From contig NZ_JAGGKI010000031.1 in the NCBI RefSeq assembly GCF_017873605.1, positions 1 to 49,483 on the forward strand: DNA of 49,483 bases, written 5' to 3'. Below the pieces are notes generated by a model. The model ran no database searches. It worked only from the letters and a program-made list of their open reading frames with translations, and was not told where the DNA came from. Each line of letters opens with the position of its first letter. Positions within the stretch are counted from its first letter, which is position 1. This stretch comes from Paenibacillus lactis. GTDB lineage: Bacteria; Bacillota; Bacilli; Paenibacillales; Paenibacillaceae. The position numbers and the translations under genes were made by a program. Positions 44,042 to 49,483 of the stretch are shown here, in pieces.

Positions 44042-44071
44042 AAAGGGCAGAAGTCGACGCTTCTGCCCTTT
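44042..44071. terminator. terminator of the sigma/anti-sigma operon
   Basis: AAAGGGCAGAAG (44042-44053) pairs perfectly with CTTCTGCCCTTT (44060-44071). It is 31 bp past the anti-sigma gene stop on the minus strand. Confidence 0.8.
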
Positions 44072-44102
44072 GATCGTTGCCCCTGCCACTTTATATCTAT
44101 AT

Positions 44103-45125
44103 TTACTTCAACTCCGTCACGTTGCCGTCAATGCTGATGCTCTTGATGTCTACATCCCCTAGAAAAACGAGGTTATTCTTGCTGTCGAGATTATACAGCC
44201 ATTGAAATCCGTTCTTTGTGGTACTTGTCGAGCTGACATGCAGCATCAGTTCTGATCCGTCAGCGGCAATAACCTTAACCTCCGGCGTATATTCCGGCAG
44301 TTTATCTAACTCACCGTCGGTACGCTTGCCTTCGATAGCTAACCCGATGGAAGAAACACTAATAGTACTGAGAGACATTGCCTCCTCGCCCTCATCAATC
44401 GTCAGATTTAGACCCTGCTCTCTTTGCTTCCCGGGAGAAATGGTGAATTGTACATCCCAAGGGCCTTCAACGGCTTGGGTGATGGCCGCTGACGTGATTC
44501 GATCGGCTGTGATCCGTGCCTTTAGCCCGTCGAGGTCATTCATCGCATCCATTTCAAATACGCCGATAAGCTTTTTGTCATCGTCAACAAGCTGCTGCCC
44601 CACCATATAATTCACATCATGTTCCATATTCAGTTCAAGTGCAGGTATCGAAGCACCCTCTGGGAATGGCATGCCATCCTCTTTCATGAAGCTGACCACC
44701 AAATAACCGCTGTTGCCGACATAAATCCCTTCTTCCACATTCATGGTTACCCCGGAGGCGGTATCTGTCCCTTGTATAGGTGACCGTTCGTCTTCCGCAA
44801 TGGATGCGGATTGGCCGAAGAACTGCTTCAAGCTATCCATGTACTGACTCGCAAAAGCGGTCGTGCTAAGTATCATAATCATCGCGGCAGCGATAACGAT
44901 ACTGGCTTTATATTTTTTTACCTTCCTGTTTTTAAACATCATCGTTTCCTCCTCTAGAATACGGTTCATCGCTCGATTCTTGATGCGTTCCAAACTGATA
45001 TGCTGCGTCAACTCGCGTTCCTCTTCCTCCGTAAGAAAGAGTTTCTCCAGTTCCTGATTGTCGATATTGGCCAAGATATCTACAATTCGTCGCTTCACTT
45101 GCATCCATCCCCTTTCGCTATTCAT
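44103..45125 (-). CDS. DUF4179-type membrane anti-sigma factor
   Basis: A 340-residue protein with a cytoplasmic N-terminal part (about 1-72, basic and helical), a single membrane helix (about 75-95, ASIVIAAAMIMILSTTAFA) and a large extracellular part with the DUF4179 region just after the membrane (YMDSLKQFFGQ) and beta-rich C-terminal domain. Such proteins are encoded beside ECF sigma factors and hold them at the membrane until a signal arrives. I take the ATG at 45125, nine bases from AGGAGTG. It lies 40 bp after the sigma gene. Confidence 0.88.
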   Translation of the reverse strand: MNSERGWMQVKRRIVDILANIDNQELEKLFLTEEEERELTQHISLERIKNRAMNRILEEETMMFKNRKVKKYKASIVIAAAMIMILSTTAFASQYMDSLKQFFGQSASIAEDERSPIQGTDTASGVTMNVEEGIYVGNSGYLVVSFMKEDGMPFPEGASIPALELNMEHDVNYMVGQQLVDDDKKLIGVFEMDAMNDLDGLKARITADRITSAAITQAVEGPWDVQFTISPGKQREQGLNLTIDEGEEAMSLSTISVSSIGLAIEGKRTDGELDKLPEYTPEVKVIAADGSELMLHVSSTSTTKNGFQWLYNLDSKNNLVFLGDVDIKSISIDGNVTELK

Positions 45126-45165
45126 TTGAAGCTTCACTCCTATAGACACGCTCCTTATAAAAATC

Positions 45166-45708
45166 CTACGGATTCTCGGTTTCATAATGGATGCGCAGTT
45201 TATCCTTCGCCCGGCGGATCCGGGCAGTGACGGCTTTCTCCTGCATATTCAGCCTGCTTGCAATATCCCGGACTTTCTCCAAATAGAAGTATCTGCGGAT
45301 AAAGATTTCACGATCCGGTTCCCCCATATCCTGGACCATGCCGCTAATCGCTTCCTTCTCCTGTCGCAGAATAGCCAGTGCCTCTGCAGAAGGACAAGAA
45401 ACCGCATCATCTTCCAGTTCCGATTCTATGACCCGCTGCCTTTTTCGCAAAACATTCAAAGTATGATTACGCGCGGCTATGGCCAGGTAAGGCTTGAGGC
45501 TATCTCCACGCAGCATGATTTTGGGCCCGTCTGTCCACAGCTTGACCAGCACGTCCCCGGTGATTTCCTCCACATCGTAGGAATTAAACCGTCCACCAGC
45601 CACCTTAGCAACCACCGCGGCTATGTAGCGTGAATATCGGTCAACCAATGTTTCAAAACATTTCGGATCTTTCCGAGCAATACCGTACAACAATGTCCGA
45701 TCCTCCAT
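45166..45708 (-). CDS. ECF sigma factor
   Basis: A 180-residue RNA polymerase sigma factor. Region 2 has YSRYIAAVVAKV, SYDVEEITGDVLVKLW and LKPYLAIAARNHTLNVLRKR; region 4 has MGEPDREIFIRRYFYLEKVR, DIASRLNMQEKAVTARIRRAKDKLR (quoted in parts). I take the ATG at 45708 with GGGGAGG five bases upstream; the longer frame to 45825 is not supported. It is co-transcribed with the anti-sigma gene. Its -35/-10 target motif cannot be derived from this window. Confidence 0.94.
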   Translation of the reverse strand: MEDRTLLYGIARKDPKCFETLVDRYSRYIAAVVAKVAGGRFNSYDVEEITGDVLVKLWTDGPKIMLRGDSLKPYLAIAARNHTLNVLRKRQRVIESELEDDAVSCPSAEALAILRQEKEAISGMVQDMGEPDREIFIRRYFYLEKVRDIASRLNMQEKAVTARIRRAKDKLRIHYETENP

Positions 45709-45825
45709 GGATCCTCCCCCCTTTATAACCATCTCTTTTAGTTGAACTAAGCCCATAAATCCGGTGCTACTATATAAGACACCATTAATTCCGGAAACCC
45801 TACATGAAGTCCAATAAAAATTCAC

Positions 45826-45854
45826 AAAAAACCGTTACCGGAACCCGATAACGG
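45826..45854 (-). terminator. terminator past a 29-codon ORF
   Basis: On the minus strand CCGTTATC...GGTAACGG (45832-45854) is followed by TTTTTTGTG. It begins one base after the stop codon of the small frame at 45856, and would isolate it from the sigma operon. Confidence 0.7.
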
Positions 45855-45855
45855 C

Positions 45856-45945
45856 TTAGCTGGAGCGATGAATATCTGATTTGGCTCCTCCCACACCCCA
45901 TTTCCTGTTTTGCTCGCGAACTTGTGCGGCATCCGGGTTACGCAT
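45856..45945 (-). CDS. small ORF, faintly like gamma-type spore protein repeats
   Basis: A 29-codon frame beginning MRNPDAAQVREQNRKWGVGG. The NPDAAQVREQN string recalls the NAQEVRKQN repeat of gamma-type small acid-soluble spore proteins, but the rest does not fit and there is no clear binding site. The immediate terminator argues for a transcribed gene or gene end. It may be the tail of a lost gene. Confidence 0.3.
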   Translation of the reverse strand: MRNPDAAQVREQNRKWGVGGAKSDIHRSS

Positions 45946-46088
45946 TTCCCAGCCCGGATGCGGCGACAGTTAGTAACTCCACGATATGTATGTAAGAAGT
46001 AAAGGAAACCCAGCTCTTCAACAGATAGCCAATATAAGTGAGCAACCGTTAATGAAATATTATCAAAAATATTTTTTTCTCATCAAAA

Positions 46089-46120
46089 AAAGTCACTCGG
46101 GAAAAATCCGGAGTGACTTT
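46089..46120 (-). terminator. terminator of the alpha/beta hydrolase gene
   Basis: AAAGTCACTC (46089-46098) pairs with GAGTGACTTT (46111-46120), and CGG/CCG inside. On the minus strand it runs into TTTTTTT. It starts four bases past the hydrolase stop. Confidence 0.85.
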
Positions 46121-46123
46121 CGG

Positions 46124-46879
46124 CTATTTGTTCATTTCGGTGATCCAATCCTCTATAGCAAGAACAACCTTTTCTAATTGCTCTTCCTCATCAATGGCTG
46201 GATCATGATCCCCTTTTTGCTTTCCATATGATCCAAATTGTCCATGGTTCCCTCCCTCGATACTGACATACAAAGTGTCTGCAGGTAGGTTGGTTCTAGC
46301 CCTTTCCCAAGCTTCTCTGTTGAGTACTCCATCTGATGTCCCTGTTATTTGCAATACAGACAGATCTGAATCTTTTATTGAACCCGTATCATCAGCGTAA
46401 GAAGCCAAGAAAAATATTCCCTCAAGCTCCTTACTGTGTTCAGAAGCATATCTGGCTGCAAATGAACCTCCTAAAGAATGTCCCCCAATAACGTATGATT
46501 CATCGGGGTGTTCTTCAAGAAAGGAGTTGGCTTTATTTTGACCAAAAATGGCTAGATTCAGCGGCATGTCTGCAATGTATACGCGATGTCCCAGTTTTGC
46601 GAGTTCCCTCGCAAAGGGGGAATAGCTTTTCGGTTCTACCAGACCTCCAGGGTAAAAAATAATATTAGGTTCGATTACCTTCCCCATACCAGCCTCAAAT
46701 TTGTAACCGTCTTTTACCTCTGTTACTTTGACCAAATTATCGCTCTGAAAAGCGAGCTCCGCTTGACTGGAAGGACTGTAGGTTATCAATTTCAGGTATA
46801 TGAATAAGCCAATTGCAACAATCACGAACAATGAGCATCCCCATACCAGCCTTCTAATCCATTTGTTTTTCTTCTTCAT
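46124..46879 (-). CDS. membrane-anchored alpha/beta hydrolase
   Basis: A 251-residue hydrolase. A basic start and one helix (about 13-32) anchor it. The fold is marked by NIIFYPGGLVEPKSY (oxyanion region), the nucleophile Ser in VIGGHSLGGSFAA, the acid region LQITGTSDGVL and the catalytic His in IEGGNHGQFGSYG. The active site should face outside. I start at the ATG at 46879, eight bases after AAGGGAAG; a GTG at 46888 is also in frame. A textbook promoter with a palindrome in its spacer precedes it, so it is tightly controlled. Substrate unknown. Confidence 0.9.
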   Translation of the reverse strand: MKKKNKWIRRLVWGCSLFVIVAIGLFIYLKLITYSPSSQAELAFQSDNLVKVTEVKDGYKFEAGMGKVIEPNIIFYPGGLVEPKSYSPFARELAKLGHRVYIADMPLNLAIFGQNKANSFLEEHPDESYVIGGHSLGGSFAARYASEHSKELEGIFFLASYADDTGSIKDSDLSVLQITGTSDGVLNREAWERARTNLPADTLYVSIEGGNHGQFGSYGKQKGDHDPAIDEEEQLEKVVLAIEDWITEMNK

Positions 46880-46912
46880 GGTTGACACTTCCCTTCACTT
46901 GAAATAAATTAA

Positions 46913-46941
46913 ATTATATTTACCGGTAAGTATAATTACAA
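46913..46941 (-). promoter_or_regulatory. promoter with palindromic operator in its spacer
   Basis: Minus strand: -35 TTGTAA (46936-46941), 17-bp spacer, -10 TATAAT (46913-46918). ATATTTACC-GGTAAGTAT (46916-46933) is an 18-bp dyad with one mismatched pair, centred in the spacer and overlapping the -10. That is the classic position for a repressor of the TetR type. No such repressor gene is intact nearby; a 33-codon frame starts on the other side. Confidence 0.7.
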
Positions 46942-46996
46942 GTTTAATTTGTTGATATGGATAAATTGTCATAAGTTATTCCCGGAGGCTATGATG

Positions 46997-47098
46997 ATGA
47001 ATAAGGATTCAGTTGGCAATAGGATCAAGATCTTGTCCTATAAAAGGATAAGTCTTGGTCCTATAAACGTTAAACCCTCCTTATGCTCGGATCTCTGA
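46997..47098 (+). CDS. short divergent ORF, possibly a truncated regulator
   Basis: A 33-codon frame (MNKDSVGNRIKILSYKRISL, then GPINVKPSLCSDL) starts at the third of three ATGs, eight bases after GGAGG (46984-46988). Its divergent position opposite a repressor-type operator is where the cognate regulator would be expected, but it stops before any helix-turn-helix could form. It may be a regulator remnant or a small peptide. A weak copy of the dispersed repeat overlaps it. Confidence 0.35.
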   Translation: MNKDSVGNRIKILSYKRISLGPINVKPSLCSDL

Positions 47099-47154
47099 AG
47101 GGTTATGTTCTTATCCGTCTGACGCCTGACCTCTCCTTGCCATTAAAATAAAGA

Positions 47155-47178
47155 TAGCCGACCCATACTGGTCAGCTA
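47155..47178 (-). terminator. terminator of the 40-residue gene
   Basis: TAGCCGACC (47155-47163) pairs with GGTCAGCTA (47170-47178) with one mismatch. On the minus strand it is followed by TCTTTATTTT. It lies 82 bp past the stop of the small gene at 47260. Confidence 0.6.
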
Positions 47179-47259
47179 CCTTACGAAACGGATACTATTT
47201 TCATAATTTTAATAAAACCACGTTACCTACAGTGCAAATAAGTGAACAAGGATATCCAT

Positions 47260-47382
47260 CTAATTTAGTAATTTGGCTACTGACCTGGTAATCCAGTAAA
47301 AAATTTCGCCGATCGTCATTACTTTTTCAGTATTATCAAATTTTTCTTCGATTCCTTTTTCGCTTTTTTTATTAGTAAGCAT
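47260..47382 (-). CDS. 40-residue small protein
   Basis: The frame starts MLTNKKSEKGIEEKFDNTEK and ends VMTIGEIFYWITRSVAKLLN. AAGGAGATC lies seven bases before the ATG, a strong site, and a terminator follows, so this looks like a real monocistronic gene. The N-terminal half is charged; the C-terminal half (about 22-40) is an amphipathic or weakly hydrophobic helix with basic residues. That shape occurs in signalling prepeptides, toxins and small membrane-associated proteins. No family is recognised. It is AT-rich relative to most neighbours. Confidence 0.6.
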   Translation of the reverse strand: MLTNKKSEKGIEEKFDNTEKVMTIGEIFYWITRSVAKLLN

Positions 47383-47485
47383 AATTTGATCTCCTTTGGT
47401 GATTCCTTTTTACTCAACTTATGTGTAGCTTTCATGTAGTTTTATACGAAAATAAATTTGTGAAAGTTCCGATTTTCAAAAATAA

Positions 47486-47567
47486 TTCAGCTTAAGGTAG
47501 CAGTGAAATGCAGCTAAAAGCTTATCTAATCTAATCGGTAATCAGACTTTGTTCTTGTCCCCCGGCT
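47486..47567 (+). repeat. dispersed intergenic repeat, copy 6 (long form)
   Basis: TTCAGCTTAAGG, AGTGAAATGCAG, TTATCTAATCTAATCGGTAAT and GTTCTTGTCCCCC appear in order. The first three blocks match 24757-24820 with the same spacing to within about two bases; the last matches copies 1 and 4. The interval 47383-47485 and 47568-47665 shows no gene. Confidence 0.65.
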
Positions 47568-47665
47568 ATTGAGAATCCAATCAAAAAGAAACTCCGTTCC
47601 CCTTATATGGGACATTTTTTGGTGGAAGAACAACCCCGGTTTTCTTAAGGATTCCTCCATAGAAG

Positions 47666-48244
47666 TTATTTTTTTAAGCTCCATGAATGAATGACTGTAT
47701 TGTTCTTTTTTAAATGGCTGTACCTTATGGCATTCTTATTCTTCAGTTCATTAAATAACTTATAATAATCCTGCTCCAAGGTTTCCCAAGCACTGTATTT
47801 TCCATTTCCGTCTAATCGCACGGTTAGAGAGCTTGCATTTGTTTCGTTATACAGGATTCCATTGGACGTTTGCCAATCGGGAATTTTATCTTTCCACTCC
47901 GCAAATATAAAACCCTTCCACTTGTCCCCGAGAGCCGACATCAATAAATTTCTATTTACTGGGTTAACTCCTCTGAACATTTCTAGCCTAGGATGATTAT
48001 TATCAATGAAGAAATTACCGCAATTGGAACATTGATAAACCGTTTTAAAAAGTGTGCCTATTAATGATCGGATTCTCATTGCAGCCTCTTCTTTATCTGT
48101 TGATGACGGTCCCGATTTCTCAATAGCATCGTCAATCTCGTCCAGGAGATCAAACTGATCTTGATCCGATATTAAATATCCCTTATAGGATAAATAATCC
48201 GTCGTATCGTGTATTATTTGTCCACATTCACGTCTAAAATTCAT
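47666..48244 (-). CDS. hypothetical protein with a CxxC motif
   Basis: A 192-residue soluble protein. Residues 1-75 are helical and acidic (ISDQDQFDLLDEIDDAIEKS). A CSNCGNFF motif near residue 93 could hold half of a zinc site, but no second CxxC follows (a lone Cys is at residue 7), so metal binding by one chain is doubtful. The C-terminal third is basic, ending in HSWSLKK. GAGGTGA lies four bases before the ATG. I do not recognise the family. It stands alone between intergenic regions. Confidence 0.75.
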   Translation of the reverse strand: MNFRRECGQIIHDTTDYLSYKGYLISDQDQFDLLDEIDDAIEKSGPSSTDKEEAAMRIRSLIGTLFKTVYQCSNCGNFFIDNNHPRLEMFRGVNPVNRNLLMSALGDKWKGFIFAEWKDKIPDWQTSNGILYNETNASSLTVRLDGNGKYSAWETLEQDYYKLFNELKNKNAIRYSHLKKNNTVIHSWSLKK

Positions 48245-48403
48245 TCGTTCACCTCAAACCGGCCGCTTCTTAAAATTAGGGTTGCCATTTACAAAGTATA
48301 TTGCAATATAAATATTACCACATCCTGGAGTTTTCCTGCCCGATAAGAGAAACAATCTAAAGAGAAATATACAATTTAATGGTCCAGTTTTGAATTTTCA
48401 ATG

Positions 48404-48432
48404 TTAAACCTTTTGAAACATCCCGCTATAAT
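48404..48432 (+). promoter_or_regulatory. promoter of the GpsB-like gene
   Basis: A perfect -10 TATAAT (48427-48432) is 17 bp from a weak TTAAAC (48404-48409). It lies 33 bp before the ATG of the GpsB-like gene. Confidence 0.45.
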
Positions 48433-48465
48433 GAATCGTAGTAACCATTAAGGACGGTGAAGAGA

Positions 48466-48759
48466 ATGGAAAAAGAACGTTTATTAAGGAAACCAACTGA
48501 ACAGGGAATAGAACTCACCCCTCTCGAAATACATATGCACGAGTTTGACCACAGGCTTCGTGGGTATGACCAGGACCAAGTTAACGATTATTTGGATAGG
48601 ATCATTAAAGACTATGAAACATATAACAAAATAATAAAGGAGCTTCAGGAATATGTAGTTATGTTGTTAAATCATGCGACTCCTTCAAGCGTTCCTGCAG
48701 GCCTCCATCAACGACTTCGCGAACTAGAGATTCATTGTTTCGGCAGACCGAAAGATTAA
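48466..48759 (+). CDS. GpsB-like DivIVA-domain protein
   Basis: A 97-residue protein with the two halves of GpsB. The N-terminal DivIVA membrane-binding and coiled-coil part reads TPLEIHMHEFDHRLRGYDQD and VNDYLDRIIKDYETY; the C-terminal trimerisation part reads LHQRLRELEIHCFG, matching LKRLSNLEKHVFG in Bacillus GpsB. Length equals that of GpsB. GpsB coordinates penicillin-binding proteins and septal and lateral wall growth. The linker between the halves is short. I use the ATG at 48466 after GGTGA; a GTG nine bases earlier is also in frame. It is monocistronic with its own terminator. It may be the sole GpsB or a paralogue. Confidence 0.85.
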   Translation: MEKERLLRKPTEQGIELTPLEIHMHEFDHRLRGYDQDQVNDYLDRIIKDYETYNKIIKELQEYVVMLLNHATPSSVPAGLHQRLRELEIHCFGRPKD

Positions 48760-48788
48760 GGGAGGTTCCTGTCCAGACGAGGGTATTG

Positions 48789-48822
48789 ACACAAAAGAGG
48801 CCTTATGAGGCCCCTTTTGTGT
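48789..48822 (+). terminator. terminator of the GpsB-like gene
   Basis: ACACAAAAG-A-GGCC pairs with GGCC-C-CTTTTGTGT (48789-48822), a long near-perfect stem ending in a CTTTTGTGT arm, 30 bp past the stop. Confidence 0.8.
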
Positions 48823-48986
48823 GCTCTCTAGCAGCAATCTGCCAGCAAATGTTAGTCGGCGCTCGAGATCGCTCGCAAGGTGGGCTTCAATCATGTGAAT
48901 CACTTCATACAATCCTTAAAAAAGGTCCAAGGAAAAACACCTAAAGGTTTTAGGGAATTCAGAAGCGGATTAAGGAGTTGAACACC

Positions 48987-49166
48987 GTGAATTACTATAA
49001 AGGAGCCATACCAGGATCAGATAACTTTATCTACTTCAAAAGTGAAGTTAAGCTTTATGAAAATGATGTTATTGTCTTAGAAGAAAAGAAATACTTCATT
49101 GAACGAATTGAAAGCGGACTACTAATTTTACAGAAAGTTGGCGCCATTGTTTCGGTTAGCGTATAA
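48987..49166 (+). CDS. 59-residue hypothetical protein
   Basis: Frame starting at GTG 48987, nine bases after AAGGAG; a TTG at 48978 directly abuts that site and is less likely. The protein begins VNYYKGAIPGSDNFIYFKSE, then VKLYENDVIVLEEKKYFIER and a hydrophobic end (LLILQKVGAIVSVSV). It is predicted to be a small beta-barrel-like or SH3-like fold from alternating hydrophobic residues. No family is recognised. A hairpin with a T run follows at 49222. Confidence 0.6.
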   Translation: MNYYKGAIPGSDNFIYFKSEVKLYENDVIVLEEKKYFIERIESGLLILQKVGAIVSVSV

Positions 49167-49221
49167 GCTTACATTTATAAATAAACAAACATAATATTGT
49201 ACTACTTGTTTATACCATGTC

Positions 49222-49265
49222 AAAAAGCATTAAGTTGTCTTCCTGCATAAGGCAATCGCTTTTTT
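49222..49265 (+). terminator. terminator after the 59-residue gene
   Basis: AAAAAGC (49222-49228) pairs with GCTTTTT (49258-49265), with TTGTCTT/AAGGCAA as an inner stem. T run on the plus strand. Confidence 0.55.
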
Positions 49266-49346
49266 GCAATTGAGAAATGAAGACAATACGATGTCAGGAC
49301 CATCCAAATACTGCGTAACTCTGTCTGCATCGATAAACTCTATATA

Positions 49347-49384
49347 ACAAAAAATAGACACTATCAACTTAATGGATAGTGTCT
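49347..49384 (-). terminator. rRNA operon terminator
   Basis: On the minus strand AGACACTATC-CATTAAGTT-GATAGTGTCT (49356-49384 with loop) is followed by ATTTTTTGTT. It lies seven bases past the 3' end of 5S rRNA. Confidence 0.9.
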
Positions 49385-49390
49385 TACGTG

Positions 49391-49483
49391 TGCTTGGCGG
49401 CGTCCTACTCTCCCGGGACCCTTCGGTCCAAGTACCATCGGCGCTGGAAGGCTTAACGGTCGTGTTCGGTATGGGAACGCGTG
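49391..49483 (-). rRNA. rrf: 5S ribosomal RNA, 5' end outside the window
   Basis: The reverse complement ends in GAGTAGGACGCCGCCAAGC and contains CCCATACCGAACACG and TAAGCCTTCCAGCGCCGATG, the universal 5S landmarks of Firmicutes (loop B/C and helix V). About 93 of some 117 bases are in the window. It is the last gene of a leftward rRNA operon whose 23S and 16S should lie beyond the right edge. Confidence 0.95.

Noticed and set aside
47017..47046. A full copy of the dispersed repeat
   Set aside because: GGCAATAGGATCAAGATCTTGTCC resembles copy 4 at 20 of 24 positions but overlaps a short frame and lacks the left blocks, so it is counted only as a weak match.
1..49390. tRNA genes
   Set aside because: I found no cloverleaf with a GGTTCGAATCC-type arm; the rRNA operon end at the right carries no tRNA cluster inside the window.
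1..49483. CRISPR array
   Set aside because: No regularly spaced repeats of 25-40 bases with unique spacers; the dispersed repeats are kilobases apart.

Overview
The window looks like chromosome from a Paenibacillus-type member of the Bacillales. Evidence: strong AGGAGG-type ribosome binding sites, multi-gene ABC importers without their own ATPase, a YesM/YesN-type two-component pair, copper-amine-oxidase-like stalk proteins, many lipoproteins with LxxC lipoboxes, a GpsB-like division protein, and a 5S rRNA entering at the right edge. This is inference from gene content; no 16S sequence is present.

Layout. 0.2-2.7 kb (minus): OmpR-type regulator, VanS-like kinase and a membrane-anchored stalk-domain protein. 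3-10.3 kb (minus): a five-gene operon of two sugar-type ABC permeases, an HlyD-like membrane-fusion protein, a solute-binding lipoprotein and a 974-residue secreted protein made of repeated beta-rich modules. 10.5-10.8 kb: terminator, response-regulator remnant and an inverted repeat. 10.9-17 kb (minus): regulator, intramembrane-sensing-type kinase, VanZ-family protein, ABC ATPase and large FtsX-type permease, with a pair of direct repeats in the internal promoter. 17.5-29.5 kb is a patchwork: frameshifted GAPDH beside a divergent AraC regulator, broken acetyltransferase and phosphotransferase genes, VOC and AlkZ-related genes, a kinase-like phosphotransferase, an erythromycin-esterase-like lipoprotein, DUF2277, and two tandem CNNM/CBS (hemolysin/CorC-type) genes. 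29.6-36.3 kb: sugar ABC importer (minus) divergent from its likely YesM/YesN controller (plus), with a cre-like site between. 36.6-39.7 kb (minus): regulator, kinase and lipoprotein. 40-48 kb: frameshifted membrane protein, nucleotide-kinase-like and metallophosphatase genes, amidohydrolase, ECF sigma factor with its DUF4179 anti-sigma, an alpha/beta hydrolase under a clear promoter and operator, and small genes. 48.4-49.5 kb: GpsB-like gene, a small hypothetical and the end of an rRNA operon.

How the genes work together. Three of the four two-component systems sit beside a membrane or lipoprotein output, so the window is dominated by envelope sensing and sugar uptake. The two sugar importers lack ATPases and presumably share an MsmX-type ATPase encoded elsewhere.

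The most unusual items are (1) the importer operon with an HlyD-type adaptor and a giant modular secreted protein, (2) the 5' regions of the two CNNM genes, where a hairpin of changed loop sequence is kept between an SD and a TTG start with the same effective spacing, plus a possible long-range switch upstream of the first, and (3) an intergenic repeat family present in at least five and perhaps seven copies, mostly in one orientation. The density of frameshifted genes in 17-30 kb and 40-44 kb suggests decay, though single-base assembly errors cannot be excluded from sequence alone.
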